Positions 1-8,787 of a stretch of DNA of 64,000 nucleotides are shown one piece after another. The position numbers were made by a program, and so were the translations under genes. Where the stretch lies: contig NZ_PEFF01000001.1 in the NCBI RefSeq assembly GCF_002754375.1, positions 6,093,501 through 6,157,500 on the forward strand, read 5' to 3'. The notes beneath the pieces are model-generated. The model was not told the DNA's origin. It did no database searches and worked only from the letters and a program-made list of their open reading frames with translations. Every line of letters starts with the position of its first letter. Within the stretch, counting starts at the first letter, position 1. The DNA is from Variovorax sp. 54. GTDB lineage: Bacteria; Pseudomonadota; Gammaproteobacteria; Burkholderiales; Burkholderiaceae_C.

Positions 1-756
1 CTGGCCTTCGTGCGCATGCCCGCAGGGCACGGCGACGGCATCAAGCCCTCGTCGTTCGGCGATGCGATGTCGCGCGTGGCGGGCATCGTGAAAGGCGCGC
101 TGCACACGCGGCACCTGTTCCTCATCACGCTGCTCACGTCGGCGGCGCTGGCCTACCTCTGGGGCAGCAGCAACTGGCTGCCGACCTACCTGCGCGAAGC
201 GCGCGGCTTCTCGCTGCGCGAGATGGGCTGGATCGCCTCGCTGCCGCAGTACGCCACCGTGCTCGCGGTGTTCACGGGCGGTGTGCTCATCGACAAGCTC
301 GGGCGTGACCGCGTGCCCTTCATCTTCATGGGCGCGAGCGCGGGCGTGGCACTGTCGGTGCTGCTGGCCATCAATGCGCGCGACCCGTACATGGCCGCGA
401 CCTGCCTCGTGGCGGCCAACTTCTTCTGGGGCCTGCAGAGCCCGGCCATTCCGAGCACCGTGCAGCACTGCGCGCGGCCCGAGCACACGGCCAGCGCCTT
501 CGGCGTGACCAATGGCGTGGGAAGCCTCGTGGCGGGCTTCATGCCGGCACTGATGGGTGGTGTGATCACCGCGGTGTCGCACAGTGGCGGTGCAGCACAC
601 ACAACGGTGACAGCGGCCTCGTCCGCGGCAGGTTTCTTCGCGGGCTTTGCGCTGCTCATCGGCACACAGGTCGTCGTGTTCGCGTGCGGCTTTTTGCTGT
701 GGTGGCGCGAGCGCGCGCAACGCACCGCTGCAGTCTCTGGTTCACAGCTTTCGTAG
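1..756 (+). CDS. MFS transporter, C-terminal part (5' end outside window)
   Basis: The frame is open from the first base, so this is the carboxy-terminal half of a longer major facilitator superfamily permease in the inner membrane. About six hydrophobic segments are visible. A loop reading GGVLIDKLGRDR matches the conserved motif between MFS helices 2-3 or 8-9, and the following segments carry small-residue packing typical of the second six-helix bundle. The substrate cannot be read from this part. Related anion:cation symporters in this lineage carry organic acids, which is only a guess here. The gene ends in TAG with no obvious terminator after it. Confidence 0.8.
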   Translation: MAFVRMPAGHGDGIKPSSFGDAMSRVAGIVKGALHTRHLFLITLLTSAALAYLWGSSNWLPTYLREARGFSLREMGWIASLPQYATVLAVFTGGVLIDKLGRDRVPFIFMGASAGVALSVLLAINARDPYMAATCLVAANFFWGLQSPAIPSTVQHCARPEHTASAFGVTNGVGSLVAGFMPALMGGVITAVSHSGGAAHTTVTAASSAAGFFAGFALLIGTQVVVFACGFLLWWRERAQRTAAVSGSQLS

Positions 757-1412
757 CGTTCGCCGCGGCTTGAACCTTCGTACTGTGGCCGCTTCGTCAC
801 AGTGAACGGCCTTCGTTTTTGTCATCTGCGTGAGCAGGTGTTTCGGCCGCAGAACCATCTTCGTATTGCATGGCACGCGTCGCGTGCCATGACGCCATTC
901 GGCCTATCGCGCGCGAACAATTGGAGAGAGAAAAGTTCCGCGAATCGTTGAGCTCATTGCATCGATCAGCTACAACTGCGAGCACTTCAACGGACGAGGG
1001 AATGCGCGTGAAATCAACCACAAGAGCCGCAGCCAGTCTTGCCGTCGCCATCGCTTTCGCCATGGCCCCGGCCGTTCACCTGACGGGTGAACGCATCGCG
1101 TCGATGCACGGGCACTGAGCCCGGCCCGCGACACCCCACCGCGTTCACACGCTCCCCCCACACCCCCGCGTCTTGACGGGAATGGCGCCGCTCGCCCCGC
1201 GCATCCTGGGACCACCGCTGCACACGCGGTGCGGTCCGGCCTGAGCCTGCGTTCCTGACGAACTGGTTGTTCGCCGGGAGGGCGTTGTGCTGCCCGCATT
1301 TCCTGTTGATCTGTCGTTCCACTCATCCCGCGCGCGTCACGTGCATCACCGGCTATCCGCCGGTGCCTGCGGTGCGGCGCATGTTCCTTACCAAGAGTAC
1401 CCAGAGGCGATC
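757..1412. other. Intergenic region without a convincing gene
   Basis: About 650 bases separate the MFS gene from the aminopeptidase. The only plausible coding segment is a tiny secreted-type ORF at 1002-1118. A 7-bp stem with a 5-base loop (CACCGGC/GCCGGTG, 1347-1365) lies in what is probably the leader of the aminopeptidase mRNA. It has no T-tract, so it is not a classical terminator. I see no tRNA or repeat here. Confidence 0.6.
1002..1118 (+). CDS. Possible short secreted peptide
   Basis: This ORF of 38 residues begins with MRVKSTTRAAASLAVAIAFA, which has the basic N-terminus and hydrophobic core of a signal peptide, and ends after a short polar tail. A purine stretch (gaggga) directly precedes the ATG. 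The frame also opens further upstream, but that extension has no ribosome-binding site and no protein-like character. No family is recognised; this could be chance in GC-rich DNA. Confidence 0.25.
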   Translation: MRVKSTTRAAASLAVAIAFAMAPAVHLTGERIASMHGH

Positions 1413-3647
1413 ATGAAATCACTGAATACACCTGTCGTTCATCGTCTGGCCCTCACGGCCGTGACCCTCGCTGCACTGACGGCCTGCGGCGGCGGCGGAG
1501 ACAGCGGCGGTGGCGCATCCTTCGGCGGCTCCGGCCTGAACGCACCATCGCTGGCCACGGCGCCCGCGGCCGACAGCGGCGACACCACCAAGAAGACGCC
1601 CGACGACGGCGTGCCCGCCGCACCCGAATCGGCAGTGGCTGCGGTCGATCGTTCGGCCCGGCCGATGGAGTTGCCCGACACCGTCTGGCCCGTGAACTAC
1701 AAGCTGTGGTTCCGCCCCGATGCGGCGCTCAAGACCTTCGTGGGCCGCGCCGATGTGGAGATCGATGTGCGCGAGCCGGTCGATGCCATCGTCGTCGCCG
1801 CGCACGACCTCAACTTTGCGCGCGGGCGCACCACGCTGCGCAAGGTGTCCAAGCCGGGCGAAGCGATCCCGCTGATTCCCACGCCGCAGACGCGCGGCGA
1901 CTTCGTGCAACTGCGCCTGAACGACGGCCAGATCGCCAAGGGCAAGTACTTGCTGCACATGGAGTGGGACGGCAAGATCCAGTTCTCCGATGCCGAGTAC
2001 TGCACGCCCGACGTGCTGGCGAAGAACCCGCTGTGCTCGGCCGCGTCGGGCATCTTCAAGGTGGGCCTCTCCACGCCCGAGGGCGTGAGCAGCGATGCCA
2101 TCGTGACGCAGGGCGAAACCAACTTCGCACGCCAGTGGTTCCCCGGCTGGGATGAGCCGGCCTTCCGCCACACCTTCGAGATTTCGGCCGAGGTGCCGGG
2201 CGACTGGAAGACCGTGTCGAACGGTGCACAGACCGAGGCCGTGAAACTGCCCGACGGCTACCAGCGCGTGGCCTTCGAGAAGACACCCTCGATGCCGATG
2301 TACCTGGCCTTCTTCGGCGGCGGCAAGTTCGACATCCTGGCCGACAAATTCAAGAACCCGCTCGACGGCAGCGACATGGCGCTGCGCTGGTTCACGCCGC
2401 CGGGCCGCTCCGACTGGGCCAAGTTCGCGATGGAGTGGACCAAGGTGTCGATGGACTACTACTACAAGTACACCGGCATCCCGTTGCCCTTCAAGAAGTT
2501 CGACACCGTGGCCGCCAACGACAGCTACGACAACAAGCCCAACACCGGCTTCGGCGGCATGGAGAACTGGGGCGCGATCTTCGAGTTTGCCGATGCGGTG
2601 CTCACCAAGCCCGGCGACAAGCCTTCGCTGTATTCGGTGACCGTGGTCACGCACGAGGTGGCGCACCAGTGGTTCGGCGACCTGGTCACGCTCGACTGGT
2701 GGGACAACGTGTGGCTCAACGAGTCGTTTGCGCGCTGGTTCGAACGGCGCACCACGATCAAGTTCCACCCCGAGTACTACAGCTTCTCCGACTACGTGCT
2801 CGACAAGCACAACGTGATCGTGGCCGACCTGAAGCCCTCGGCCGTGCCGGTGCAGCGCAACCTGAACGACGCGGGATCGTTCGGCTTCATCAGCCCGTCG
2901 ATCTTTGTCTACAACAAGGGCAGCCACGTGCTGGAGACGATCCAGAACTACATCGGCGAAGAGGCGATGCAGAAGGGCCTGCAGATCTATCTGAAGGACT
3001 ATGCGTACGGCAACGTCACGCCCACGCGCTTGTGGACCTCGCTGGAAAAGGCCACGAACAAGAAGGTCGCCGACATCGGCGACAGCCTCATCCGCCAGAC
3101 GGGCGTGCCGCTGCTCACGGTCGATGCGCAATGCGCCGGCGACCGCACTTACGTCAACATCACGCAGGAGTCGTTCCCCAACCAGAACCAGTTCCCGGCC
3201 TCGACGTGGACCATTCCCGTCACGCTGGCGTACGGTGACGCAATGGACAAGCGCGAGACCTTCGTGATGTCGAACAACGCCACGCAGGTCGAGCTGCCGG
3301 GCTGCACCGCGGTGCTCGCCGGGCCGACGGGGCAGGACTACTACGTGAGCAACTACAGCGCGCCGTCGTGGAGCAACCTGCTGGCCAAGGTGCAGAACTT
3401 CGCGGGCAACAAGCCCTTGCTGCTGAACATCGAGCGCGATGCCTTCCGCCTGCTGGGCGTGGGGCGCATCACGCAGGCGCAGTACGACCAGATCAAGGGC
3501 GTGCTCAATCTGCCGGCACCGCTGCTCGCCAAGACGCAGCTGAGCCAGCAGAAGATGGCGGCGGTGGATGCGGGGGGCAAGGAAGAGTACCCGCACGCAC
3601 TGCGCTTCCAGGGCAAGCTGCCGCTGCGCGAGAACCAGAAGCGTTGA
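1413..3647 (+). CDS. M1 family aminopeptidase, lipoprotein
   Basis: This 744-residue zinc aminopeptidase removes N-terminal residues from peptides and is predicted to act outside the cytoplasm. The N-terminus is a lipoprotein signal ending LTAC with the lipidated cysteine at 25, followed by a Gly/Ser-rich spacer. The M1 exopeptidase motif GGMENWG is at 381-387. The zinc site is HEVAH at 414-418 with the third ligand E437 in NESF, the exact HExxH-18-E spacing. I chose the ATG at 1413 because it gives the signal peptide; the frame runs 42 codons further upstream without one. It lacks the long helical C-terminal domain of cytoplasmic PepN, so it is a compact M1 enzyme. Neighbours give no pathway. 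Confidence 0.9.
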   Translation: MKSLNTPVVHRLALTAVTLAALTACGGGGDSGGGASFGGSGLNAPSLATAPAADSGDTTKKTPDDGVPAAPESAVAAVDRSARPMELPDTVWPVNYKLWFRPDAALKTFVGRADVEIDVREPVDAIVVAAHDLNFARGRTTLRKVSKPGEAIPLIPTPQTRGDFVQLRLNDGQIAKGKYLLHMEWDGKIQFSDAEYCTPDVLAKNPLCSAASGIFKVGLSTPEGVSSDAIVTQGETNFARQWFPGWDEPAFRHTFEISAEVPGDWKTVSNGAQTEAVKLPDGYQRVAFEKTPSMPMYLAFFGGGKFDILADKFKNPLDGSDMALRWFTPPGRSDWAKFAMEWTKVSMDYYYKYTGIPLPFKKFDTVAANDSYDNKPNTGFGGMENWGAIFEFADAVLTKPGDKPSLYSVTVVTHEVAHQWFGDLVTLDWWDNVWLNESFARWFERRTTIKFHPEYYSFSDYVLDKHNVIVADLKPSAVPVQRNLNDAGSFGFISPSIFVYNKGSHVLETIQNYIGEEAMQKGLQIYLKDYAYGNVTPTRLWTSLEKATNKKVADIGDSLIRQTGVPLLTVDAQCAGDRTYVNITQESFPNQNQFPASTWTIPVTLAYGDAMDKRETFVMSNNATQVELPGCTAVLAGPTGQDYYVSNYSAPSWSNLLAKVQNFAGNKPLLLNIERDAFRLLGVGRITQAQYDQIKGVLNLPAPLLAKTQLSQQKMAAVDAGGKEEYPHALRFQGKLPLRENQKR

Positions 3648-3739
3648 GTCGGGCTGAGTTGAACTGAGCCTTCTTTCGTGAACCCCGCATGCGTCGCCGG
3701 GCGTGCCTGGCGGCGCATGCGTCACCTCATTCGAATCCC

Positions 3740-4147
3740 ATGAAAACACTTCTGAATTCTTTGCTGGCAGTGGCCTGCGTGGCACTGCTCTCGGCCTGCG
3801 GCGCACGCGGCGGGCCCGAGACCGAACTGGTCGGTGTCTACGCCGTCGAACGCAACGGCGTGCTCAAGGAGGTCGTCAAGATCGAGCGAGACGGCGACCG
3901 CTACGTCATGCGCGACAAGGTGCGTACGCCCGAATGGAGCGAACCCAAGATGCAGATGCAGCCTGTGTCACGCGAGCGCTGGAGCCGCATCACCACCGAC
4001 ACGGAGAACACGTCCTTCGTCGGCATCTCGAGCGACCAGCTCGGCATCTTCAAGGTGCCGCCCGGGTGGCAGAAGAACGGCTTCAAGACGCAGACGGGGT
4101 ACTTCCTGTTTTATTCGCAGGGGCCTGTGGAGGCGCACAAGTTGTGA
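3740..4147 (+). CDS. Small hypothetical lipoprotein
   Basis: The product has 135 residues and a clear lipoprotein signal (LLSAC, lipid cysteine at 20). The mature part begins GARGGPETELVGVY and is rich in charged and beta-prone residues, with no membrane segment. I do not recognise the family. It starts 92 bases after the aminopeptidase on the same strand and could be transcribed with it. The start at 3740 is the one that gives the signal peptide. Confidence 0.7.
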   Translation: MKTLLNSLLAVACVALLSACGARGGPETELVGVYAVERNGVLKEVVKIERDGDRYVMRDKVRTPEWSEPKMQMQPVSRERWSRITTDTENTSFVGISSDQLGIFKVPPGWQKNGFKTQTGYFLFYSQGPVEAHKL

Positions 4148-4190
4148 TTCGTGCCGCTGCTGTTCAGGGCGCGATCGTGCCGACGGGGCA

Positions 4191-4392
4191 CCTCGCTCCG
4201 CGAATGTCCTCCGCCCTTCGGGCTCCCCCTTGATTTCGCTGCGCAAGGCACCCCATCCGCACGATCGTTGTCGGCTGCGGTCGTTGATCGGTCGCAAGCG
4301 CAGAGCGTGCCCAGGTGCGCAGGGCACTGGGTGCTCCTCGCAGCGAAATCAAGGAGGAGGGCGAAGCCCGGGGGACATTCGCGGAGGGGAGT
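4191..4392. repeat. REP-like long inverted repeat
   Basis: Two roughly 63-base arms face each other: 4191-4253 and the reverse complement of 4330-4392, separated by about 76 bases. The arms share the blocks CTCCGCGAATGTC and CCTTGATTTCGCTGCG and differ by a few substitutions and small indels. It lies between two convergent genes. The structure resembles interspersed palindromic repeats of chromosomes in this family rather than a transposon: there is no coding sequence in it and no visible target duplication. Confidence 0.7.
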
Positions 4393-4433
4393 ACCCGGTG
4401 TCCTGTGCACGCGCCCCGAACGAGAGGACCTGG

Positions 4434-5168
4434 CTAAGGCGCAACGATCGCGCCTTCGATGCGATGGCGCTTCAACGCATCGGCCACAAAGCCAGAAGCC
4501 TTCATCTCCTCGACGAAGGCAGCAAGCAGCGCCTGCGCCTCGGGCCCCCGACTGGCCGGCGTGCCCATGGCTTGCTGGATCACCATGAAGCGCCCCGGCA
4601 GCACACGCACGCCCGGCGCACGGGCAGCCTCGCCTTCGAGCAGCTGGCGAATGCCCGCCGCCACCTCGACCTCGCCCGCCCGCAATGCAGCGAGCGCAGG
4701 CCCCGCACCCTGAAGGCGCACGATCTCCGCCGCCTTGATCTCGCGTGTGAGAAACAAATCGTAGGCGCTCCCAGAGCCGACCGAGATGCGATGGCCTTCG
4801 GCATCGACCTGCGCGTTGTCGGTCAGCGCCGACGATTCAGACACGAGGTAGCTGCCTTCGATCAGCACATAAGGCGCCGTGAAGCGCAGCCCTTCGCTGC
4901 GCGCGGGGTCGACCGCGAAGAAGCCGATGTCGGCCTTCTCGTTCTTCACCGCGTCCACCGAAGCCGCGGCCTTCTCGAACACCACCAGCTCGATGCCCAC
5001 GCCAACGCGCCGCGCGAACTCGCGAGCGAGGTCGATCGACACGCCGACAGGCTCGCCCGTGGCGGCGTCCTTGTTGGCAAGGATCGGGTTGCCGAGGTTG
5101 ATCGAGGCGCGCAGCGTGCCGCTGGGGGCGAAGGCGGTCACGAGGGCGGAAGAGGGCGATGTGGTCAT
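4434..5168 (-). CDS. ABC transporter solute-binding protein, family 3
   Basis: This 244-residue protein has the type 3 (amino-acid/opine type) periplasmic binding fold. Its N-terminal segment holds GTLRASINLGNP, followed by the usual GEPVGVSIDLAREFARR first-lobe helix, then the second lobe from about residue 105. Starting at 5168 the protein has no signal peptide; upstream in-frame codons add only an arginine-rich tail that is not a convincing signal. It may therefore be cytoplasmic or a non-transport sensor. No permease or ATPase gene is adjacent. Its promoter side faces the end of the ModA-like gene, so both could be one transcript. Ligand unknown. Confidence 0.75.
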   Translation of the reverse strand: MTTSPSSALVTAFAPSGTLRASINLGNPILANKDAATGEPVGVSIDLAREFARRVGVGIELVVFEKAAASVDAVKNEKADIGFFAVDPARSEGLRFTAPYVLIEGSYLVSESSALTDNAQVDAEGHRISVGSGSAYDLFLTREIKAAEIVRLQGAGPALAALRAGEVEVAAGIRQLLEGEAARAPGVRVLPGRFMVIQQAMGTPASRGPEAQALLAAFVEEMKASGFVADALKRHRIEGAIVAP

Positions 5169-5238
5169 GGCGTCCGTTCGTCGGAAAGAGGAAGGAGGGG
5201 ATGAAGGCCGCCAGTTTACGGGCCGTGAGGCCGCTGCT

Positions 5239-6051
5239 TCAGCGCGCGGAGAGCGGCTCCAGCCCCGTCTTCGCAATCGTCGGCGCCGCGGCCGGCGCGT
5301 TGAGATAGCGAATCAGCTGCCGCGCCGCCTCGGGCTGCTTCGATGCTGTGGCAACGCCGGCCGAGAACACCGTCACGCGCTGCACCTCGGCGGGCAGCGG
5401 GCCGATGTAGTCGATGCCTTCGATGGGCAGCAGCTCGCTCACTTGTTGCAGGCCCAGCGCCGCATCGCCGCGCGCCACGACTGTGCCCACGCGCTCGCTG
5501 AGGATGCGTTTGCTCTTGGGCTTCACCAGGTCTTCGATGCCCAGCTTCTTGAGCAGCTCGGTTTCGTAGTAGGTGCCGCTCGCGCTCGCCGAGTAGGCAA
5601 TCGACGGTGCCGCGAGCAGCGTGCGCTTGAGCGCATCGACCGTGCCGATGTCCGGCTTGGGCGCGCCCTTGCGCACCGCAAAGCCGATCGACGAACGCAC
5701 CAGGTCGACCTGGCTGCCCGCCACCACCTGGCCCTGCGCCACCAGCGCATCGAGCGCGGGGCGCGCGAGGATCACGACGTCGGCCGGTTCGTTGCGGCCC
5801 AGGCGGCTGGGAATCGAATCGCTGGCGGCGCCCATCGACGCGCCGTAGGCCGTCTTCACGCTGCGGCCACTGCTGCGCTCGAAGCCGGGGCGCAGCTCGT
5901 TGTAGGCGGCGGTGAAGCCGCCGGAGGTCATGACGTGGATGTCGCCGGTGGCGGCGGGTGGGGTGCTGACGCAACCGGCGAGGGCGAAGGAGGCGGCCAG
6001 CGCCAGGGCGGCGCGGCGGGTCAGGGCGGAACGGAGGGCAAAGGTGGTCAC
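5239..6051 (-). CDS. ModA-like solute-binding lipoprotein
   Basis: The 270-residue product has a lipoprotein signal (LAGC, cysteine 27) and a type 2 periplasmic binding fold like that of molybdate-binding ModA: a start around DIHVMTSGGFTAAYNELRPGFE, then NEPADVVILA, and a late SAGVATASKQPEAAR segment. ModA members bind molybdate or tungstate, but many paralogues in this lineage lack modBC partners and bind other small anions. No modB or modC is nearby, so the ligand is not assigned. It lies 70 bases upstream of the family 3 binding protein on the same strand. Confidence 0.8.
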   Translation of the reverse strand: MTTFALRSALTRRAALALAASFALAGCVSTPPAATGDIHVMTSGGFTAAYNELRPGFERSSGRSVKTAYGASMGAASDSIPSRLGRNEPADVVILARPALDALVAQGQVVAGSQVDLVRSSIGFAVRKGAPKPDIGTVDALKRTLLAAPSIAYSASASGTYYETELLKKLGIEDLVKPKSKRILSERVGTVVARGDAALGLQQVSELLPIEGIDYIGPLPAEVQRVTVFSAGVATASKQPEAARQLIRYLNAPAAAPTIAKTGLEPLSAR

Positions 6052-6139
6052 GGCGTGTGTCTCCTGATGAAGGGTGCCGTCCCATCGTAGAGGCCGAGGC
6101 TGTCAATCGGCCTTCAGGAAATTCGGGGTTACTACCAGC

Positions 6140-6343
6140 CTAGCGCGGCGGCTTGGGCGGGGCTGCGTCCTTGGCGGGCGCATCGGCAGCCGGCAGCCGC
6201 CCCCGCTTCGCAAGCCCTTCGCGCAGCAGGAACTCGACCTGCGCGTTCGCGCTGCGCAACTCCTGGGCCGCCAGCCGCTCGATCTCGGCCCACAGGGCCG
6301 GATCGATGCGCAGCGGATAGGACTTCTTACCGGGACTGGCCAT
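6140..6343 (-). CDS. Ribbon-helix-helix (Arc-like) small protein
   Basis: This 67-residue protein has a KSYPLRIDPALWAEIERLA strand-helix start and a second helix LRSANAQVEFLLREGL, the pattern of Arc/MetJ-type DNA-binding proteins that act as dimers. A proline-rich, charged tail follows. It begins 51 bases after the SPFH gene on the same strand, so the two are probably one operon. The likely role is to bind DNA, perhaps the palindrome upstream of the SPFH gene. No toxin partner is visible, so I do not call it an antitoxin. Confidence 0.75.
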   Translation of the reverse strand: MASPGKKSYPLRIDPALWAEIERLAAQELRSANAQVEFLLREGLAKRGRLPAADAPAKDAAPPKPPR

Positions 6344-6394
6344 CAGAATCAGAGGAAAACGTGGCGGCGGCAGCAGGGAGGTGCCGTGGATGCA

Positions 6395-7291
6395 TCAGGT
6401 GTAGAGCGTGCCCGTGTTGACCACGGGCTGGGTTTCGCGGTCCGAGCACAGTACCACCAGCAGGTTCGACACCATCGAGGCCTTGCGCTCGTCGTCGAGC
6501 ACGACGAGGTTGCGTTCCGACAGGCCCTTGAGGGCCGCCTCGACCATGCCGACCGCGCCCGCCACGATCTGGTGCCGCGCGCTCACGATGGCCACCGCCT
6601 GCTGGCGCCGCAGCATCACCTGGGCAATTTCCGGCGCGTAGGCCAGGTGCGTGAGCTTGGCATCGAGCACCTCGACACCCGCGCTGGCAAAGCGCTGGTT
6701 CAGCTCGGCCTTGAGCGCATCAGCCACCACGTCGAGCCCGGCGCGCAGCGTGACCTCGTCGCTTTGCAGATCGTCGCCGCTGTCGTACGCGTAGAGCGTG
6801 GCCAGGTGGCGAATCGCGGCTTCAGACTGGATGGCGACGAACTTGTTGTAGTCGTCGATCTCGAACACGGCCTGCGCCGTGTCGTGCACGCGCCAGACCA
6901 CGGCCGCGCCGATCTCCACCGGGTTGCCGCGCTTGTCGTTCACCTTCAGCGGCGGCGTGTTGAGGTTGCGCGCGCGCAGCGAGATCTTCTGGCCCGACTG
7001 GAACGGGTTGGTCCAGCGCAGGCCCTCGCTGCGGTCGGTGCCCTGGTACTTGCCGAAGAGCGTGAGGATGATGCCCTCGTTGGGCTTGAGCATGTACAGC
7101 CCCGGCAGCAGCGTGACGCCGACGACGATCAGCAAGATGCTCAGGGGCAGCGGCATCATCCGCCGCACGAGCACCCAGGCGCCGACCGCAAGGATCAGCA
7201 GCGCCACGGCGACGATGCCGTATCCGTTGACGGACCGATAGGGCCGCTCCCTGCGAACCTGGCGGGGGATGGACGGGGTCTGCTCGTGCAT
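6395..7291 (-). CDS. SPFH/band 7 domain membrane protein
   Basis: This 298-residue protein starts with a basic cytoplasmic tail, then two hydrophobic segments (about residues 24-42 and 49-66), then an SPFH domain beginning [18 protein letters not shown]. The core includes [19 protein letters not shown] and the coiled ending [18 protein letters not shown]. Family members build membrane-associated oligomers and scaffold or control proteases. A strong ribosome-binding site (aggagg) sits 6 bases before the ATG. A 16-bp perfect palindrome lies 16-31 bases upstream, and the ribbon-helix-helix gene follows directly. Confidence 0.88.
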   Translation of the reverse strand: MHEQTPSIPRQVRRERPYRSVNGYGIVAVALLILAVGAWVLVRRMMPLPLSILLIVVGVTLLPGLYMLKPNEGIILTLFGKYQGTDRSEGLRWTNPFQSGQKISLRARNLNTPPLKVNDKRGNPVEIGAAVVWRVHDTAQAVFEIDDYNKFVAIQSEAAIRHLATLYAYDSGDDLQSDEVTLRAGLDVVADALKAELNQRFASAGVEVLDAKLTHLAYAPEIAQVMLRRQQAVAIVSARHQIVAGAVGMVEAALKGLSERNLVVLDDERKASMVSNLLVVLCSDRETQPVVNTGTLYT

Positions 7292-7306
7292 GAAGGCCTC
7301 CTGTTG

Positions 7307-7322
7307 AAAGTGATATCACTTT
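7307..7322. promoter_or_regulatory. Perfect 16-bp palindrome, candidate operator of the SPFH-RHH operon
   Basis: The sequence AAAGTGATATCACTTT is a perfect dyad just upstream of the SPFH gene. Read on the minus strand it directly follows an AT-rich stretch that could hold the -10 element, so a bound protein would block transcription. It overlaps the last codons of the LysR gene (stop at 7316). The natural ligand is the ribbon-helix-helix protein of the same operon; this is inference. Confidence 0.6.
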
Positions 7323-8236
7323 AATATCTTTTTGGAGGTCGTCAAGACTTTCTTTCGGCCTGCCTTCGCCGGTTCGGCCGCTTCGCGCAGGCACTGCGCA
7401 AACTGCGCGACGAGGGGCGGGCTGGCCCGCGGCTTGCGCTGCAGCAGCCCGACCTCGCGATGGAACGTGGACTCGCCCAGCGACAGCATGCGCACGCCCG
7501 GCGGCAGCGGAAGGTGGGCCTCGACCCACGGCACGAGCGCGACGCCCAGGCCTTTCGAGGCCAGGTGGATGAGCCCGGAGATTTCGTCGACCTCGATGGC
7601 GTCGCTCACCGCGATGTCTTCGCGCCGCAGGAACCGTTCGACCATGCGCCCGCCGAACGACGCGCGGTCGTAGCGCAGGAACGGCTGTTCGCGCAGCAGG
7701 GTGCGCCAGTTCCTGCCCGGCACGTTCGCGGGAGCAATGAGCACATAGGGCTCGCGCACCAGGGTCTGCCACGTCAGCTCCGGAAGAATGCCGAAGGGTG
7801 GCCGGATGATCACGGCCGCATCGATGTTGCCGGCGTCCAGGTCGTCCATGAGCCGCATCGACACGCCGGGCGAGATGTGGACGCGCAGCAGCGGGAAGCC
7901 GGCGCGCAGTTTCTCGAGTGCGCGCGCCACCAGCGTCGGCTGCGCGGACGCAATGGCGCCGATGCGCAGCAGCCCGGCGTTGGCCGCGTCGTCGGGCAGC
8001 TCGCCGAGCTTGGCGTAGAGCGCGCAGATTTCTTCCGCCCGCCCCAGCGTGGTCTCGCCCGCCGTATTCAAGGTGGCGGAGCGGCCCGTGCGATCGAAGA
8101 GCGGGAAGCCCAGCGATTCCTCGAGGCGCTTGATCTGGCTGCTGACGGCCGACTGCGTGAGGCCGATGCGCTCTCCCGCCGCGGCAAAGGTGCCGTGGCG
8201 GCACACGGCGATGAAGGTGCGAAGCTCAGTGATCAT
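7316..8236 (-). CDS. LysR-family transcriptional regulator
   Basis: This 306-residue LysR protein has its winged helix-turn-helix in the first 60 residues (FAAAGERIGLTQSAVSSQIKRLEESLG) and a type 2 periplasmic-like effector domain from about residue 90. The C-terminus ends in a lysine-rich tail. It is divergent from the VOC protein gene across 100 bases that hold an AT-rich CGAT-N7-ATCG dyad (8267-8281), a possible binding site. By position it would control the VOC and solute-binding genes. Its stop lies inside the operator of the SPFH operon. Confidence 0.9.
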   Translation of the reverse strand: MITELRTFIAVCRHGTFAAAGERIGLTQSAVSSQIKRLEESLGFPLFDRTGRSATLNTAGETTLGRAEEICALYAKLGELPDDAANAGLLRIGAIASAQPTLVARALEKLRAGFPLLRVHISPGVSMRLMDDLDAGNIDAAVIIRPPFGILPELTWQTLVREPYVLIAPANVPGRNWRTLLREQPFLRYDRASFGGRMVERFLRREDIAVSDAIEVDEISGLIHLASKGLGVALVPWVEAHLPLPPGVRMLSLGESTFHREVGLLQRKPRASPPLVAQFAQCLREAAEPAKAGRKKVLTTSKKILK

Positions 8237-8336
8237 TCTGAATTCATCGAAATTGGTGGTGCTCAGCGATCAAATATATCGTTTTCGGTTATGTGAGTCG
8301 CTGCTTAGAGTTCGCTCACCCTGAACTCCTTGAACG

Positions 8337-8777
8337 ATGAACCCCATGAACACGCCCACTGCACGCATCCCGTTCCACCTGGCCTTTCCCGTGCGCGACA
8401 TCGCCGAGGCACGCGCCTTCTACGGCGAGTTGCTCGAATGTCCCGAAGGCCGCAGCTCGGCCGAGTGGGTCGACTTCAACTTCCACGGCCACCAGATCGT
8501 GGCGCACCTGGCACCCGACGAATGCGGCCACAAGACGAACAGCGCCGTGGACGGCCACGACGTGCCCGTGCGCCATTTCGGCGCCGTGCTGCCGATGGAC
8601 CTGTGGCAGGCAATGGCCGACAAGCTCATCGCACGCCAGACGCAATTCGTGATCGATCCCTACATCCGGTTCAAGGGCGAGCCCGGCGAACAGGCGACGA
8701 TGTTCTTTCTCGACCCGTCGGGCAACGCCATCGAGCTGAAGTCTTTTGCGGATCTGGATTCGCTGTTCGCCGTCTGA
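8337..8777 (+). CDS. VOC/glyoxalase-fold protein
   Basis: The 146-residue product has the vicinal-oxygen-chelate fold: an N-terminal [20 protein letters not shown] unit and a C-terminal [15 protein letters not shown] unit, which supply the paired metal-ligand positions (H and E) of glyoxalase, dioxygenase and resistance proteins. It is a single module, so it should work as a dimer. The start could also be the ATG nine bases downstream. It is divergent from the LysR gene and followed after 10 bases by a solute-binding protein gene. Substrate unknown. Confidence 0.85.
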   Translation: MNPMNTPTARIPFHLAFPVRDIAEARAFYGELLECPEGRSSAEWVDFNFHGHQIVAHLAPDECGHKTNSAVDGHDVPVRHFGAVLPMDLWQAMADKLIARQTQFVIDPYIRFKGEPGEQATMFFLDPSGNAIELKSFADLDSLFAV

Positions 8778-8787
8778 AAGCGCCGAC

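Noticed and set aside
870..1001. Longer start for the small ORF at 1002-1118
   Set aside because: The added residues are not protein-like and have no ribosome site; the signal-like segment begins at 1002.
1419..3806. Long minus-strand open frame opposite the M1 aminopeptidase (795 codons)
   Set aside because: It is an antisense shadow made by GC-rich codon positions; the product is Arg/His/Val-rich with no motifs, while the plus strand has a full set of M1 motifs.
4148..4433. Coding gene in the REP-like region
   Set aside because: Open frames here follow the repeat arms on both strands and resemble no protein.
6140..6343. Antitoxin of a toxin-antitoxin pair
   Set aside because: No toxin-sized partner is adjacent; the SPFH gene is a membrane scaffold, not a known toxin.
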